A stretch of DNA of 41,186 nucleotides from an uncultured Acidimicrobiales bacterium. GTDB lineage: Bacteria > Actinomycetota > Acidimicrobiia > Acidimicrobiales > SHLQ01. Position numbers and translations under genes: made by a program. The stretch is from NCBI GenBank assembly GCA_938002955.1, contig CALLAA010000152.1, forward strand, positions 1 through 41,186, given 5' to 3'. Numbering within the stretch: position 1 is the stretch's first letter; the number at the start of each line of letters is the position of its first letter. The notes beneath the pieces were generated by a model. It was given only the letters and a program-made list of their open reading frames with translations, made no database searches and was not told the DNA's origin. Shown here piece by piece: positions 24,719 to 33,065 of the stretch.

Positions 24719-24757
24719 CCGGCGGATACGCGTTTCACGCAGATGCGTGTCCGCCGG
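24719..24757. terminator. Strong 13-base-pair hairpin, probable bidirectional terminator
   Basis: CCGGCGGATACGC (24719-24731) pairs with GCGTGTCCGCCGG (24745-24757) over 13 positions with one G-U-type mismatch, and the loop is 13 bases. It lies between the convergent small lysine-rich ORF and the methyltransferase gene. There is no T-run. Confidence 0.6.
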
Positions 24758-24776
24758 TGACAGCAGGTGATTCCCA

Positions 24777-25673
24777 TCAGGCCGAACACCCAAGGCGCGC
24801 CGCCACACCGGCCTCCAGGTGACGGCCATCCACGGCTTCGATCGTGAGCGCCAGACCCTCGACCCGGGACGTCTCAACATCGGGAAGCACGTCCACAATC
24901 GTCCGGACCGCGTCCTCTACGCCGAATCCGGGAGCGTGGCAGCTAAAGAGGAGAAAGGCTCCGTTTGGTCGGTCTCGGTTGAGCAGCGTGCCGCAGCTCG
25001 CCATGAGCTCGTCGAGGTGTTGTCTGAACTTGAACGGTCGACCCTTTGGGCCATGTCCGTACGTGGGCGGGTCGGCGATGATCCCGTCGTAGCGATTGCC
25101 CCGACGTTCTTCTCGGGCGACGAACTTCATCGCGTCCTCCACGAGCCAACGCACTGGCAGATCGGCGGCTCCCGATACCTCCGCGTTCCGCCTGGCGGCC
25201 GCAACCGTCGGCCCCGATGAATCGACGTGCGTGACCTCAGCTCCGGCAAACGCAGCGGCGAGGCTGGCTCCGCCCGTGTACGCAAAAAGGTTCAGCACGC
25301 GAGGCCGATCGTCGGAGGCGGGGTCGCTACAGCGACGCACCTGCCTAGCAATCCAGTCCCAATTCGGCGCCTGCTCGGGGAACAGCCCGACGTTGCCAGA
25401 CGCACTCAGCTGCACGGCGAGACTGCTGTCGCCATGGCGAACCAACCATGGGTCATCACCGCCGGCCGCGACTCGAGGCGACCGGTGTTCCCAGGCGCCA
25501 TTGCCGCCCCGCTCTATCTCGAACCGTGCGGTGGCCGTTCGCCACAATTCCGGGTCAGCGATCGGGGTGCCTTCTGCTGCGGGACTTGGACGGTCGAGAA
25601 CCGCTCCGCCGAATCGTTCGAGCTTTCGCCCGCCGCCAAAGTCAAGCAAGGCATAGTGGTCCGGTTCAAACAC
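24777..25673 (-). CDS. Class I SAM-dependent methyltransferase, RlmI/RlmL-like
   Basis: A 298-residue methyltransferase. SAM-binding motif I is VLNLFAYTGGASLAAA, the acidic residue follows in THVDSSG, and motif IV is IIADPPTYG, with the DPP typical of rRNA cytosine or guanine methyltransferases of the RlmI/RlmK group. It lacks the N-terminal PUA domain of RlmI. The likely target is rRNA, but another substrate is possible. GTG 25673 (MFEPDHYALLDFGGG) starts 10 bases after the DUF4326 stop, so it closes that run. Confidence 0.82.
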   Translation of the reverse strand: MFEPDHYALLDFGGGRKLERFGGAVLDRPSPAAEGTPIADPELWRTATARFEIERGGNGAWEHRSPRVAAGGDDPWLVRHGDSSLAVQLSASGNVGLFPEQAPNWDWIARQVRRCSDPASDDRPRVLNLFAYTGGASLAAAFAGAEVTHVDSSGPTVAAARRNAEVSGAADLPVRWLVEDAMKFVAREERRGNRYDGIIADPPTYGHGPKGRPFKFRQHLDELMASCGTLLNRDRPNGAFLLFSCHAPGFGVEDAVRTIVDVLPDVETSRVEGLALTIEAVDGRHLEAGVAARLGCSA

Positions 25674-25682
25674 GCTGGCACG

Positions 25683-25970
25683 TTACCCGTGGTTGTCAGC
25701 GAGTTCCGCAAGCACGTCTCCATGGCACGGCTTGGGGGCGCACCAGCATCCGAGCCGGAGTCCTCGAAGCTCATCGAGCGAGGCCATGAGTTCTGGCTGT
25801 TCAACGATCCAGGCTCGAAACTCATCGATCGCCCGTGTCCGTTCGGCATCGCTGTCATCCTGCATGATGAATGGGTTTCCCCACTTGCTCGCCGCAAGCC
25901 CGGCTTCGGGTACGGCACGTCCGATGTACACGTCGTACTCATCGTGCTGGTTGTGTACCGCCGAAGTCAC
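25683..25970 (-). CDS. DUF4326 small protein
   Basis: About 95 residues. The core VYIGRAVPEAGLAASKWGNPF, then IVEQPELMASLDELRGLRLGCWCAPKPCHGDVL, matches DUF4326, a small domain with conserved CWC and CHG cysteines and His. It may bind a metal or nucleotide; no function is established. I take the GTG at 25970, overlapping the DUF1304 stop as GTGA; the open frame to 26123 lies in that gene and does not look like coding sequence. Confidence 0.75.
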   Translation of the reverse strand: MTSAVHNQHDEYDVYIGRAVPEAGLAASKWGNPFIMQDDSDAERTRAIDEFRAWIVEQPELMASLDELRGLRLGCWCAPKPCHGDVLAELADNHG

Positions 25971-26344
25971 TTGTCGCTCATGTACGCGATCGATGTTGCG
26001 ATCATTGCAAGCACCGCAGGCACGAGTTGCGGCAGTCCGCTCGAGACCTCGATCGTGACCGCCGCAGCAATGCCTGCAACTGCGACGAATCCGAGAAAGC
26101 ACATTGCGATGCGAAAGCGCCATTGCGGATCGCCGATGACCAACGACCAGATAAGCCCAGCTGCCAAGAAGAGGTTGTACACACCTTGGTTTGCTGCGAG
26201 CTCAACCGTGTCGGGAAAGAGCTCCGGGTCGAACGTCGAAAAGACGTCCGCACCAACGGTTGTCCAGGCGAACATCTCGAACCAGGCGATGTACAAATGC
26301 AGCGCAACGATAAGTAAGATGAGGCCTCGCGAGATCCATGTCAT
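25967..26344 (-). CDS. DUF1304 membrane protein
   Basis: A 125-residue protein with four hydrophobic helices (ILLIVALHLYIAWFEMFAW, NLFLAAGLIWSLVI, CFLGFVAVAGIAAAVTIEV, LVPAVLAMIATSIAYM). HLYIxxxEMF near the N-terminus and ANQGxYNxFLAAGL are the hallmarks of DUF1304 inner-membrane proteins, whose role is unknown. It is translationally coupled to DUF4326 by a GTGA overlap. A gap of 78 bases (26345-26422) separates it from the phosphatase-like gene; that gap holds a short palindrome GCGCTGCAGCGC but no clear promoter. Confidence 0.85.
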   Translation of the reverse strand: MTWISRGLILLIVALHLYIAWFEMFAWTTVGADVFSTFDPELFPDTVELAANQGVYNLFLAAGLIWSLVIGDPQWRFRIAMCFLGFVAVAGIAAAVTIEVSSGLPQLVPAVLAMIATSIAYMSDK

Positions 26345-26422
26345 GGTCTGACCCTACAGACGGCGGCGCTGCAGCGCTGGCGAGACAGCGTCAGACCACC
26401 GTCGGGCAACAGCGGCGGTACG

Positions 26423-27289
26423 TCATTGATGCAACGTTCGCACCCGCTGCGCGAGCTCGTCATCGCTCGCGAACAGCACGCCGCGATGGTTCATGAAGGT
26501 GGAATCTGGCCGGTTGAGGTCGAGCCGGGCGCCGTAGATGTCGGTGGCCGATGCACCCGCTTCGGTGAAGATGCACGATGTTGCCGCAAAGTCCCACAGG
26601 CTTCCACCGCCCGCTGTTGGTTTCGGGAATTTGATGTAACACGCCGGAGTGTTCGCAAGCACCGCACATGCATTCATCACCGCGCCGCTCGACGATTCGA
26701 TGCGAACTCCGGCGAACCCCATATCTTGTGCGATTCGCTCGAGCCCATCGACGAGACCAGCGCGCTCGTCGCTGGCCAGAAAGCTTCGGTCGGCGAAGAC
26801 CGAAAGTTCTCCGTGACGTGCTGTTTCGAGCAACCACCTTTGTTGGTCGCGGTAGACACCCGAACCCGCCACTGCATGAATCAACGTGGATTCGACAGGG
26901 TCGTAGACGACGCCGATGTGCGGAGTGCCATCATTACCGACGAGGGCGATCGAGACCGCGTAGCCGGGCGTTCCTTCGATGAACGGCAGCGTGCCATCGA
27001 GCGGATCGATGCACCAGAAGTTGTCGGCCGTCAGCCGGCCGCCATCGTCCTGTTGTTCTTCGGTCAGCAGCCCGAGTGCAAACGGTTCGAGGGTCGGGCG
27101 GAGAACTTCGAGGATGATGTCCTCGCTGCGCTTGTCGATCTCGGTGACGACCTGTGAAGCAAGGCTCGCTCCTCCTGCCTTTCGCTGAACATCCTGAGGC
27201 CGCGACCGGGCGATCATCTGCCCGGCCTCGGTCGCAGCTGCGATAGCGCAATCGGCGAGTTCGTGGAGATCGTTCGTAGAGAGCTTCAC
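26423..27289 (-). CDS. Inositol-monophosphatase / 3'(2'),5'-bisphosphate nucleotidase family protein
   Basis: A 288-residue metal-dependent phosphatase of the IMPase superfamily. Motif A is [10 protein letters not shown], the DPxDGT motif is [15 protein letters not shown], and motif B is LWDFAA near residue 235. The family removes phosphate from inositol-phosphates, PAP/PAPS or fructose-bisphosphate; the subfamily here cannot be settled, though CysQ-like action is possible. GTG 27289 overlaps the kinase-like gene's stop as GTGA; an open extension upstream was rejected. It ends a four-gene coupled run. Confidence 0.85.
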   Translation of the reverse strand: MKLSTNDLHELADCAIAAATEAGQMIARSRPQDVQRKAGGASLASQVVTEIDKRSEDIILEVLRPTLEPFALGLLTEEQQDDGGRLTADNFWCIDPLDGTLPFIEGTPGYAVSIALVGNDGTPHIGVVYDPVESTLIHAVAGSGVYRDQQRWLLETARHGELSVFADRSFLASDERAGLVDGLERIAQDMGFAGVRIESSSGAVMNACAVLANTPACYIKFPKPTAGGGSLWDFAATSCIFTEAGASATDIYGARLDLNRPDSTFMNHRGVLFASDDELAQRVRTLHQ

Positions 27290-28293
27290 TGCGCCGGTCC
27301 GTGGTTGATGGACGCGAGCACTTCGGTCGCCAAGCGTTCGCTGTAACGGTGGAGTTTCCAGTGTCCGGGGCTCCAACCCTGCAAGAACCGATAGAAGTCC
27401 GTCCACGCAACCGGGTATAGGGCCCGCCAGTTGGCCTCCAACGCCGCGAAGTCGAGCTCGTTGCCGGCATCGACCAGCGCATTGCGCAGTAGCTCGAAGT
27501 AGCGATCGAGCAGTCCCGGGGCGAGGGTCTCGCTTTCGTCCTCATCGAGGCAACTACTGATGAAGTAGGCGACGTCCTTCATGCCGCACCCACCGCCGAC
27601 ATATTGAAAGTCAACAGCCGCAGCCGTAGTGCCATCGGCGCTGAAGCAGAAGTTGGCGAGCTTTGCATCGCCATGGACGAACGTTTGGAACGGGGTTTTG
27701 GAGAGTTGTTCGTCGATGAGGCTCGCCGCCGCCTTCAGCGGACCGTCGTCGAGTGCTGCGAGTTCGTCCGGCCGGGTGGCCAAGTGCCAGTAGGTGCCGG
27801 TGGGCCACAGCCCAGCGGGCCGCTCCTCCATGAAGGTGGCGTGGAAGCTTGCTAACCAGGCAATGCAGGCGTCGATCTCGTCGTTCTTCACGTGCTGGCG
27901 TCGGTCACCAAAGCCCGAGGCGTCGAGGTCCTCCATCACCATGAGGGCCCCGTCGGCACGGGGCTCCAGAGCGAGACACCGTGGGACTCGACAGGTATCT
28001 GGACACTTGGCCGCGTACCGTTCGTACCATGCGGACTCGACCCGATACGACTGTAACTTTCGCTCGTGTGACACGTCTGAAGTCCATCCGTACGGATGAT
28101 CACGCTCGCTCGGGAACCGCACGTGCTTGACGATCACGCTTGGAACCGGTCCACCGGCGAGAACGCAGCGAAGGATCTGGCCGTAGCCGCTCCAGAGGCG
28201 TTGCACCACCTCGGTATCAACGATCATCTGAGCGCCCGAGGAGCTCAGTACCACAGCCTCAAGGTCCGCTTCGGTTGGAGCCCGGTCCATCAC
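27286..28293 (-). CDS. Aminoglycoside-phosphotransferase-like / ecdysteroid-kinase-like small-molecule kinase
   Basis: A 335-residue kinase-like protein. The catalytic loop is [13 protein letters not shown] (HGDxKxxN) and the metal-binding Asp is in [21 protein letters not shown], the DFQ variant of the ecdysteroid-kinase-like (EcKL/DUF1679) group. A possible ATP lysine is in VIVKHV. It should phosphorylate a small hydroxyl compound; the substrate is unknown. It overlaps by ATGA with the reductase upstream and by GTGA with the phosphatase-like gene downstream. A kinase coupled to a phosphatase may indicate a phosphorylation cycle or one pathway. Confidence 0.82.
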   Translation of the reverse strand: MMDRAPTEADLEAVVLSSSGAQMIVDTEVVQRLWSGYGQILRCVLAGGPVPSVIVKHVRFPSERDHPYGWTSDVSHERKLQSYRVESAWYERYAAKCPDTCRVPRCLALEPRADGALMVMEDLDASGFGDRRQHVKNDEIDACIAWLASFHATFMEERPAGLWPTGTYWHLATRPDELAALDDGPLKAAASLIDEQLSKTPFQTFVHGDAKLANFCFSADGTTAAAVDFQYVGGGCGMKDVAYFISSCLDEDESETLAPGLLDRYFELLRNALVDAGNELDFAALEANWRALYPVAWTDFYRFLQGWSPGHWKLHRYSERLATEVLASINHGPAQ

Positions 28294-28937
28294 GACAACT
28301 CGGGGAAGAGTCGCTTTGTGGTCTTGACCTTGGATCGGCTGGTTCGGTTGCGTTTCAGCTCGAAGAAGTCCGGGTAGGTCGCGAGGGTGTGAATGCTGTC
28401 CCAGAGCTCTAGGCCCCGTTCGAGGGTTGGCAGACGGCGAAGTACCGGGCCGAAGTAGCCAACGCGTTGGCCCTCCTCGTTGTCAAAGATGATCAGCGGC
28501 ACGCCGACGTCGTCGCCTGCGATCTCGATGGCATCGGCCATGTGTTGGCGGAGCGCCTCGTCGTGGTCGGTGTTGTCCAACTCATCGAGATACCGCAGAG
28601 GCAGGCCCATTCGCTCCACCACAGCCTGAAAGAAGTTGTCATCATCGAGCTTGGGATCGATGAAGTACGACTTGCCGAATTCGGTGAACAACTCTCCCCT
28701 GCCGATGCCTTCTTCGTCATGCACTGCCTCGACCAGGCGTAGCGTTCGGTGCGCAATCGTGTGCGTGTCGAGATGCCCGGTGACATCGTCGCCGTCGAGC
28801 TCGCCGTTCTTCAGGGCCAAGCTGAAGGGAAGCCAATCGATCGAGATATCGCGCGCGGTCTGCACCTCGCTCAACCAGCGGCTCGTGATCCAGCACCATG
28901 GGCAGCTGGGGTCGTAGTAGAACGAGATCGACGTCAT
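28290..28937 (-). CDS. Rv2466c-like mycothiol-dependent DsbA-family reductase
   Basis: A 215-residue thioredoxin-fold protein of DsbA type. The active site is [11 protein letters not shown] near residue 11-21. The segments [30 protein letters not shown] and [16 protein letters not shown] match my memory of the Mycobacterium protein Rv2466c, a mycothiol-dependent reductase. It therefore likely reduces disulfides or nitro compounds using mycothiol in the cytoplasm, and supports an actinobacterial host. ATG 28937 (MTSISFYY) overlaps the VOC gene's stop as ATGA; an open extension to 29006 lies in that gene. Confidence 0.87.
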   Translation of the reverse strand: MTSISFYYDPSCPWCWITSRWLSEVQTARDISIDWLPFSLALKNGELDGDDVTGHLDTHTIAHRTLRLVEAVHDEEGIGRGELFTEFGKSYFIDPKLDDDNFFQAVVERMGLPLRYLDELDNTDHDEALRQHMADAIEIAGDDVGVPLIIFDNEEGQRVGYFGPVLRRLPTLERGLELWDSIHTLATYPDFFELKRNRTSRSKVKTTKRLFPELS

Positions 28938-29296
28938 TGGTGGGACGCCTTGCCATCTCCCAGCACACAGAACTCGTTGCCTTCGGGGTCGGCCAGAACG
29001 GCCCACGGTACGTCGCCTTGTCCGACGTCAACGCGAGTGGCGCCGAGTGCGATGATCCGCTCAACCTCAGCAGCGTGGTCATCCGGGCGTAGGTCGATAT
29101 GGAGACGGTTCTTTGTGTCCTTGGCGTTCTCGACTGGCAGGAACATCATTCCGGGCAGCCGGTCGGGCTCGGCCTGAATCTCAAAGACTGGTGGCGTCTC
29201 GTCGACAACGACCCAGTCGAGGACCTCACACCACCAACGACCGAGGGTTGCTGGGTCTTGGGCGGCGATGACTACTTGTTCCCATTCGAGGCTCAT
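28934..29296 (-). CDS. VOC (glyoxalase/bleomycin-resistance) superfamily protein
   Basis: A 120-residue protein with the paired beta-alpha-beta-beta-beta modules of the VOC superfamily: WEQVVIAAQDPATLGRWWCEVLDW at the start and ADPEGNEFCVLG at the end. NRLHIDLRPDDH in the middle supplies a possible metal His. The substrate is unknown; members include glyoxalases, dioxygenases and drug-binding proteins. It is the first gene of the coupled run with the reductase, kinase-like and phosphatase-like genes. A 106-base divergent region separates it from the response regulator gene. Confidence 0.82.
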   Translation of the reverse strand: MSLEWEQVVIAAQDPATLGRWWCEVLDWVVVDETPPVFEIQAEPDRLPGMMFLPVENAKDTKNRLHIDLRPDDHAAEVERIIALGATRVDVGQGDVPWAVLADPEGNEFCVLGDGKASHQ

Positions 29297-29402
29297 GGCG
29301 GCACGTTAGCGGAGCCCAGGATGGAGTGGATGCAAGTGTTGACCTGCCGGTGCATCGCGGCGTTCCCAGCGAACTCTCAGGTTCGGGTGGTTGGATAGAG
29401 GC

Positions 29403-30100
29403 ATGCAAACAAGCAACCGCTTGGGCGGCCGGAACTTGTTGGTCGTCGACGACGAGGACAACCTCCGTTCGATGCTTGCGGCTGCGTTGCGTCATCACGG
29501 CTTCGATGTTGCGCTCGAAGCCGATGGCGAGGGAGGCTGCGAGCACTGTCGGACCGTCGGCCGGACCTCGTTGTCCTCGACGTCATGATGCCGGGCATTG
29601 ACGGGTTCGAGGTTTGCCGCCGAATGCGTGCCGACAACGATCTCACGCCGGTCTTGTTTCTCACGGCGCGAGACGCAACGGTCGACAAGGTGCGAGGCTT
29701 ACGGCTCGGCGCCGATGACTATCTGGAGAAGCCGTTCAGCCTCGACGAGCTCGTGGCACGAATCGAAGCGATCCTGCGCCGAACGGGTTCGGTGGAAACG
29801 AATGTGCATCAGCTCGAGGATTTACGGGTCGACGACGACGCACACACGGTGGTGAAAGCCGGCACCCACGTCCATCTCTCCCCCACCGAATACAAGCTGC
29901 TCCGCTATTTGCTCATCAATCAAGGCCGGGTCGTGTCGAAGTCGCTGATCCTGGCGCAAGTGTGGGACTACGACTTTGATGGCGACGCCGGCGTGGTCGA
30001 GACGTATGTGGGCTATCTGCGCCGAAAGGTCGATACCGGCGAGCAGAAGCTGATCCACACGATTCGCGGTGCCGGCTACACGATGCGTGTCCAGCCATGA
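29403..30100 (+). pseudogene. OmpR/PhoB-type response regulator with a one-base frameshift
   Basis: The gene starts at ATG 29403 with the acidic pocket LLVVDDED. The frame is lost at about 29530-29537. The reading switches to the frame of ALSDRRPDLVVLDVMMPG, which carries the phosphoacceptor Asp. One missing base (in GAGGGAGGCTGC) explains the break. After it the receiver (KPF) and the winged helix (LSPTEYKLLRYLL, VVETYVGYLRRKVD, IRGAGYTMRVQ) are intact. The broken first frame ends at TGA 29586-29588, next to ATG 29585; restart there would give a protein without DDE and Asp. It may be a sequencing error, a true pseudogene or a recoding site. The histidine kinase overlaps its stop. Confidence 0.8.
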
Positions 30101-31515
30101 CCCTCAACCTGCGCACTCGATTGCTCACAGGCGTGGCGATCATCGCGGTAGTGCAAGTCGTTGCTGCGGCGGCGGTGATCTCGATCACGAGCGACCAACT
30201 TCTCGATCAGGTAGACGATCGACTGGTCGCTGCCGCCGATGTTGTGGAGGACAGCGATCGAGATCGCATCGAGCGAATTAGCGATGTCTTCCAAGGCATC
30301 GTGACCGCCGATGGCACTCTCGTCACGCTCAATTCGATCGTCGAACGAGGGTCGACAGCACCCAACCCTGTCGTCACGCCAGCTGCGATCGCGGCTGCGG
30401 GCGGCGAGCCCTTCACGGCCGAAGCCGAGCGAAGCAAAGACGAGTATCGGGTCATCGCTGTGAACACGAGCGATGGGTCATGGTTTGTCGTGGCTGGTCT
30501 CCTCGATGGGTACGAGTGGACGATTAACCGTCTCGTCAGGGCGATCGCCACGGCTACTGCGGTCGTTGGTCTCGTTCTTGCGGCGGTCACCTGGTGGGTG
30601 ACACGCCTCGGGATTCGGCCCGTCAAACACATGACGGCGACAGCCGAAGCCATCGCCGCCGGCGACCTGTCGGAGCGCATTGAAAACACTCACGCCGGGA
30701 CTGAGGTCGGCCAGTTGGGCGAGGCGCTGAATGCGATGATGGGACGAATCGAGCACTCCTTCGAAGACCGCGTACGGGCCGAGGAACGGTTGCGCCAGTT
30801 CATTGCGGACGCCTCGCACGAGCTGCGCACTCCCGTTGCGACAATTCGGGGCTACGCCGAGCTGTACGAAGCGGGCGGCCTCGCCAATGCCCACGATCTC
30901 GACGACGCAATGCGTCGCACGAGCCAAGAAAGCGAGCGGATGTCTCGGCTGATCGCCGACATGTTGCATTTGGCCAAGCTCGACCGCGACCCGTCGGTAG
31001 CCACCCAGCCCGTCGATCTGGACCAGATCGTGCGAGACGCAGCAGCTGATGCAGCCGTGCGACACCCGCAGCGCACGATCAGTACAGATCTGGCCATCGA
31101 TGCCGTCGTTGCAGGCGACGAGGACCTTCTGCGACAAGCCGTCGGAAACCTGGTGGGCAATGCGCTCGTCCATACCAATGACACCGCTGATGTCTCGATC
31201 TCGTTGACGGCTCGATCCAATCTCGCGATGGTCACGGTCAGCGACGGTGGCCCGGGCATGTCGTCAGATGAGGTGCGAAGGGCCACCGAGCGTTTCTATC
31301 GGGCAGATCCGTCTCGTAGCCGTCACCGCGGCGGAAGCGGCCTCGGGCTCGCAATCGTGCAAAGCGTTGTCGAGGCACACGGCGGAGAGCTCGACATCGT
31401 GAGCACGCCGACGGGCGGAACGACCGTCACAATCGCAATCCCGTTCCGAACAACCGATTCTCGGCAAACTCACAGCGAGCTCGGAGCTGAGTCGGAGGTT
31501 CGGTCGTCAGACTGA
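30097..31515 (+). CDS. Sensor histidine kinase (HAMP, HisKA, HATPase)
   Basis: A 472-residue membrane kinase. A first helix at about residues 10-30 and a second at about 150-168 flank an extracytoplasmic sensor domain of about 115 residues. HAMP follows (GIRPVKHMTATAEAIAAGDLSERI). The phosphorylated His is His241 in ASHELRTPVATIRGY. N-box VGNLVGNALVHT, G1 GGPGMS and G2 RGGSGLGLAIV mark an intact HATPase. It partners the frameshifted response regulator, whose stop it overlaps as ATGA. The gene following is a multicopper oxidase, so copper or periplasmic redox stress is the likely signal. Confidence 0.9.
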   Translation: MTLNLRTRLLTGVAIIAVVQVVAAAAVISITSDQLLDQVDDRLVAAADVVEDSDRDRIERISDVFQGIVTADGTLVTLNSIVERGSTAPNPVVTPAAIAAAGGEPFTAEAERSKDEYRVIAVNTSDGSWFVVAGLLDGYEWTINRLVRAIATATAVVGLVLAAVTWWVTRLGIRPVKHMTATAEAIAAGDLSERIENTHAGTEVGQLGEALNAMMGRIEHSFEDRVRAEERLRQFIADASHELRTPVATIRGYAELYEAGGLANAHDLDDAMRRTSQESERMSRLIADMLHLAKLDRDPSVATQPVDLDQIVRDAAADAAVRHPQRTISTDLAIDAVVAGDEDLLRQAVGNLVGNALVHTNDTADVSISLTARSNLAMVTVSDGGPGMSSDEVRRATERFYRADPSRSRHRGGSGLGLAIVQSVVEAHGGELDIVSTPTGGTTVTIAIPFRTTDSRQTHSELGAESEVRSSD

Positions 31516-31519
31516 GTCT

Positions 31520-33028
31520 GTGAAGTCAAGCATCTCCTCCGACCTCCCAACCGACACGCCCGGTGAACACAGAAGCGTCGGCCGAACGTTCCTCGGTCGA
31601 GCGTTCCGTCGTCGCCGACGGAGTGCAGTTACGCTCTCGATCGTCCTGGCCGGATCGGTAATGCTCGCGGCGTGCGCTGACGGCAACTTCGTGGCCGACA
31701 ACGTGCAAGTCAACGCAGCCGATATCTCCGATCCTGGCGTCAATCCGTTGATGATCCCTGAGCTGCTCGAACCAGCGCTCGTCGACGGCGTGCATCGTTA
31801 TGAGCTCTCGATCGACGAGTCGAACCATGACTTTGGTTCGGGCACAGCGGTCGAGACGATCTCGTACAACCGACAGTCGATTCTCGGCCCGACGCTGAAA
31901 TGGACAAGCAACGCCAATGTCGAACTTCACGTCACGAACAACCTCGACGCCGGCACCACTGCGCATTGGCATGGGGCCGACGTGCCGGCTGACGATGACG
32001 GCGGACCGCACAGTCGGATCGACCCTGGCCAAACGTGGGTTGCTGACTTCAAAGTGATTCAGCCCGCTGCAACCCTGTGGTATCACCCACACATGATGGG
32101 CACCTCGGCCGAGCAGGTGTTCCACGGGGCCGCGGGCATGATCATCGTGGAAGACGACAACCCGGCAGCGGCGGATCTACCGAACACGTATGGGGTCGAC
32201 GACATACCGGTGATCCTCCAGGACCGAGAGTTCGGAGCCGACGGCCAGCTCTCCTTCGAGATCGATAACGACGATGACGGAGACCTCAACCCCGACCTGA
32301 CCGTCAACGGGACGTTCGATCCGTACACGACGGTTCCCGCTGGACCCGTTCGACTTCGCCTGCTCAACGGCAGCCAGGCTCGGGTCTATGAGCTCAGCGT
32401 CGACAACGGTTCGATGGTCAAGATTGCGTCGGATGGCGGCTACCTTCCCTCTCCCGCACCGATGGACACGCTGGTTCTCGGCCCCGGCGATCGAGCAGAA
32501 ATTGTCGTCGACACAACAAACGGCCCTGCTGTCCTGATCGACGCGGCCTTCGGTCGAGTCCTCGAGCTGCGTCCAGACAGCACACTTCCGGCCGCTCAGT
32601 TTCCCCCAGCCCAGCTCGCCGAGATCGACCGAATCACCGTCGATGAAATCGACGCCGATCGATCGTTCAGCATGAACGAAGTAGGCGACGGTTGGGGTAT
32701 CAACGGCAAGCAGATGGACATGATGCGTGTCGACGAGTCGGTGCGCTTTGGTGATACAGAGCGATGGACGATCACGGTTGAAGACGGCATCCATACGTTC
32801 CACGTGCACCAGACGCAGTTCCAGATCCTGTCAATAAATGGAGAGCCGCCGCCGGCTGAGGATGCGGGGTGGGAAGACACGGTTCTCGTAACCGAGGATC
32901 GTGAGGTGGTCATCGCTGCCCGATTCGATAGCTACGCAAACCCCGACGTGCCCTACATGTATCACTGCCACATCCTCGATCATGAGGACCTCGGCATGAT
33001 GGGCCAGTTCAACGTCGTCGTCGGCTGA
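31520..33028 (+). CDS. Multicopper oxidase lipoprotein, CueO/SufI-like
   Basis: A 502-residue multicopper oxidase. An Arg-rich stretch (RRRRRSAVTL) precedes a hydrophobic segment and a lipobox (MLAACADG). The four copper motifs are HWHG, WYHPHMMG, HVHQTQF and YHCHILDHEDLGMM, the last holding the type 1 Cys with a Met ligand. The enzyme should oxidise Cu(I) or a phenol with O2 on the cell surface. The export signal is consistent with Tat but not certain. GTG 31520 begins four bases after the kinase stop, so regulator, kinase and oxidase form one unit. A Met-rich loop is absent. Confidence 0.9.
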   Translation: MKSSISSDLPTDTPGEHRSVGRTFLGRAFRRRRRSAVTLSIVLAGSVMLAACADGNFVADNVQVNAADISDPGVNPLMIPELLEPALVDGVHRYELSIDESNHDFGSGTAVETISYNRQSILGPTLKWTSNANVELHVTNNLDAGTTAHWHGADVPADDDGGPHSRIDPGQTWVADFKVIQPAATLWYHPHMMGTSAEQVFHGAAGMIIVEDDNPAAADLPNTYGVDDIPVILQDREFGADGQLSFEIDNDDDGDLNPDLTVNGTFDPYTTVPAGPVRLRLLNGSQARVYELSVDNGSMVKIASDGGYLPSPAPMDTLVLGPGDRAEIVVDTTNGPAVLIDAAFGRVLELRPDSTLPAAQFPPAQLAEIDRITVDEIDADRSFSMNEVGDGWGINGKQMDMMRVDESVRFGDTERWTITVEDGIHTFHVHQTQFQILSINGEPPPAEDAGWEDTVLVTEDREVVIAARFDSYANPDVPYMYHCHILDHEDLGMMGQFNVVVG

Positions 33029-33041
33029 ACATCCATCGCAC

Positions 33042-33065
33042 AGAGGCATGCGTCATGTTGCCTCT
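33042..33065. terminator. Inverted repeat at the convergent end of the copper and betaine operons
   Basis: AGAGGCA (33042-33048) pairs perfectly with TGCCTCT (33059-33065) across a 10-base loop. It sits in the gap after the multicopper oxidase stop and touches the stop of the minus-strand flavoprotein gene, suiting a bidirectional terminator. No T-run is seen. Confidence 0.5.

Noticed and set aside
29585-30100. Complete response regulator starting at ATG 29585
   Set aside because: It lacks the acidic pocket and phosphoacceptor Asp, which are found just upstream in other frames. It is the tail of a frameshifted gene, though a restart product remains possible.
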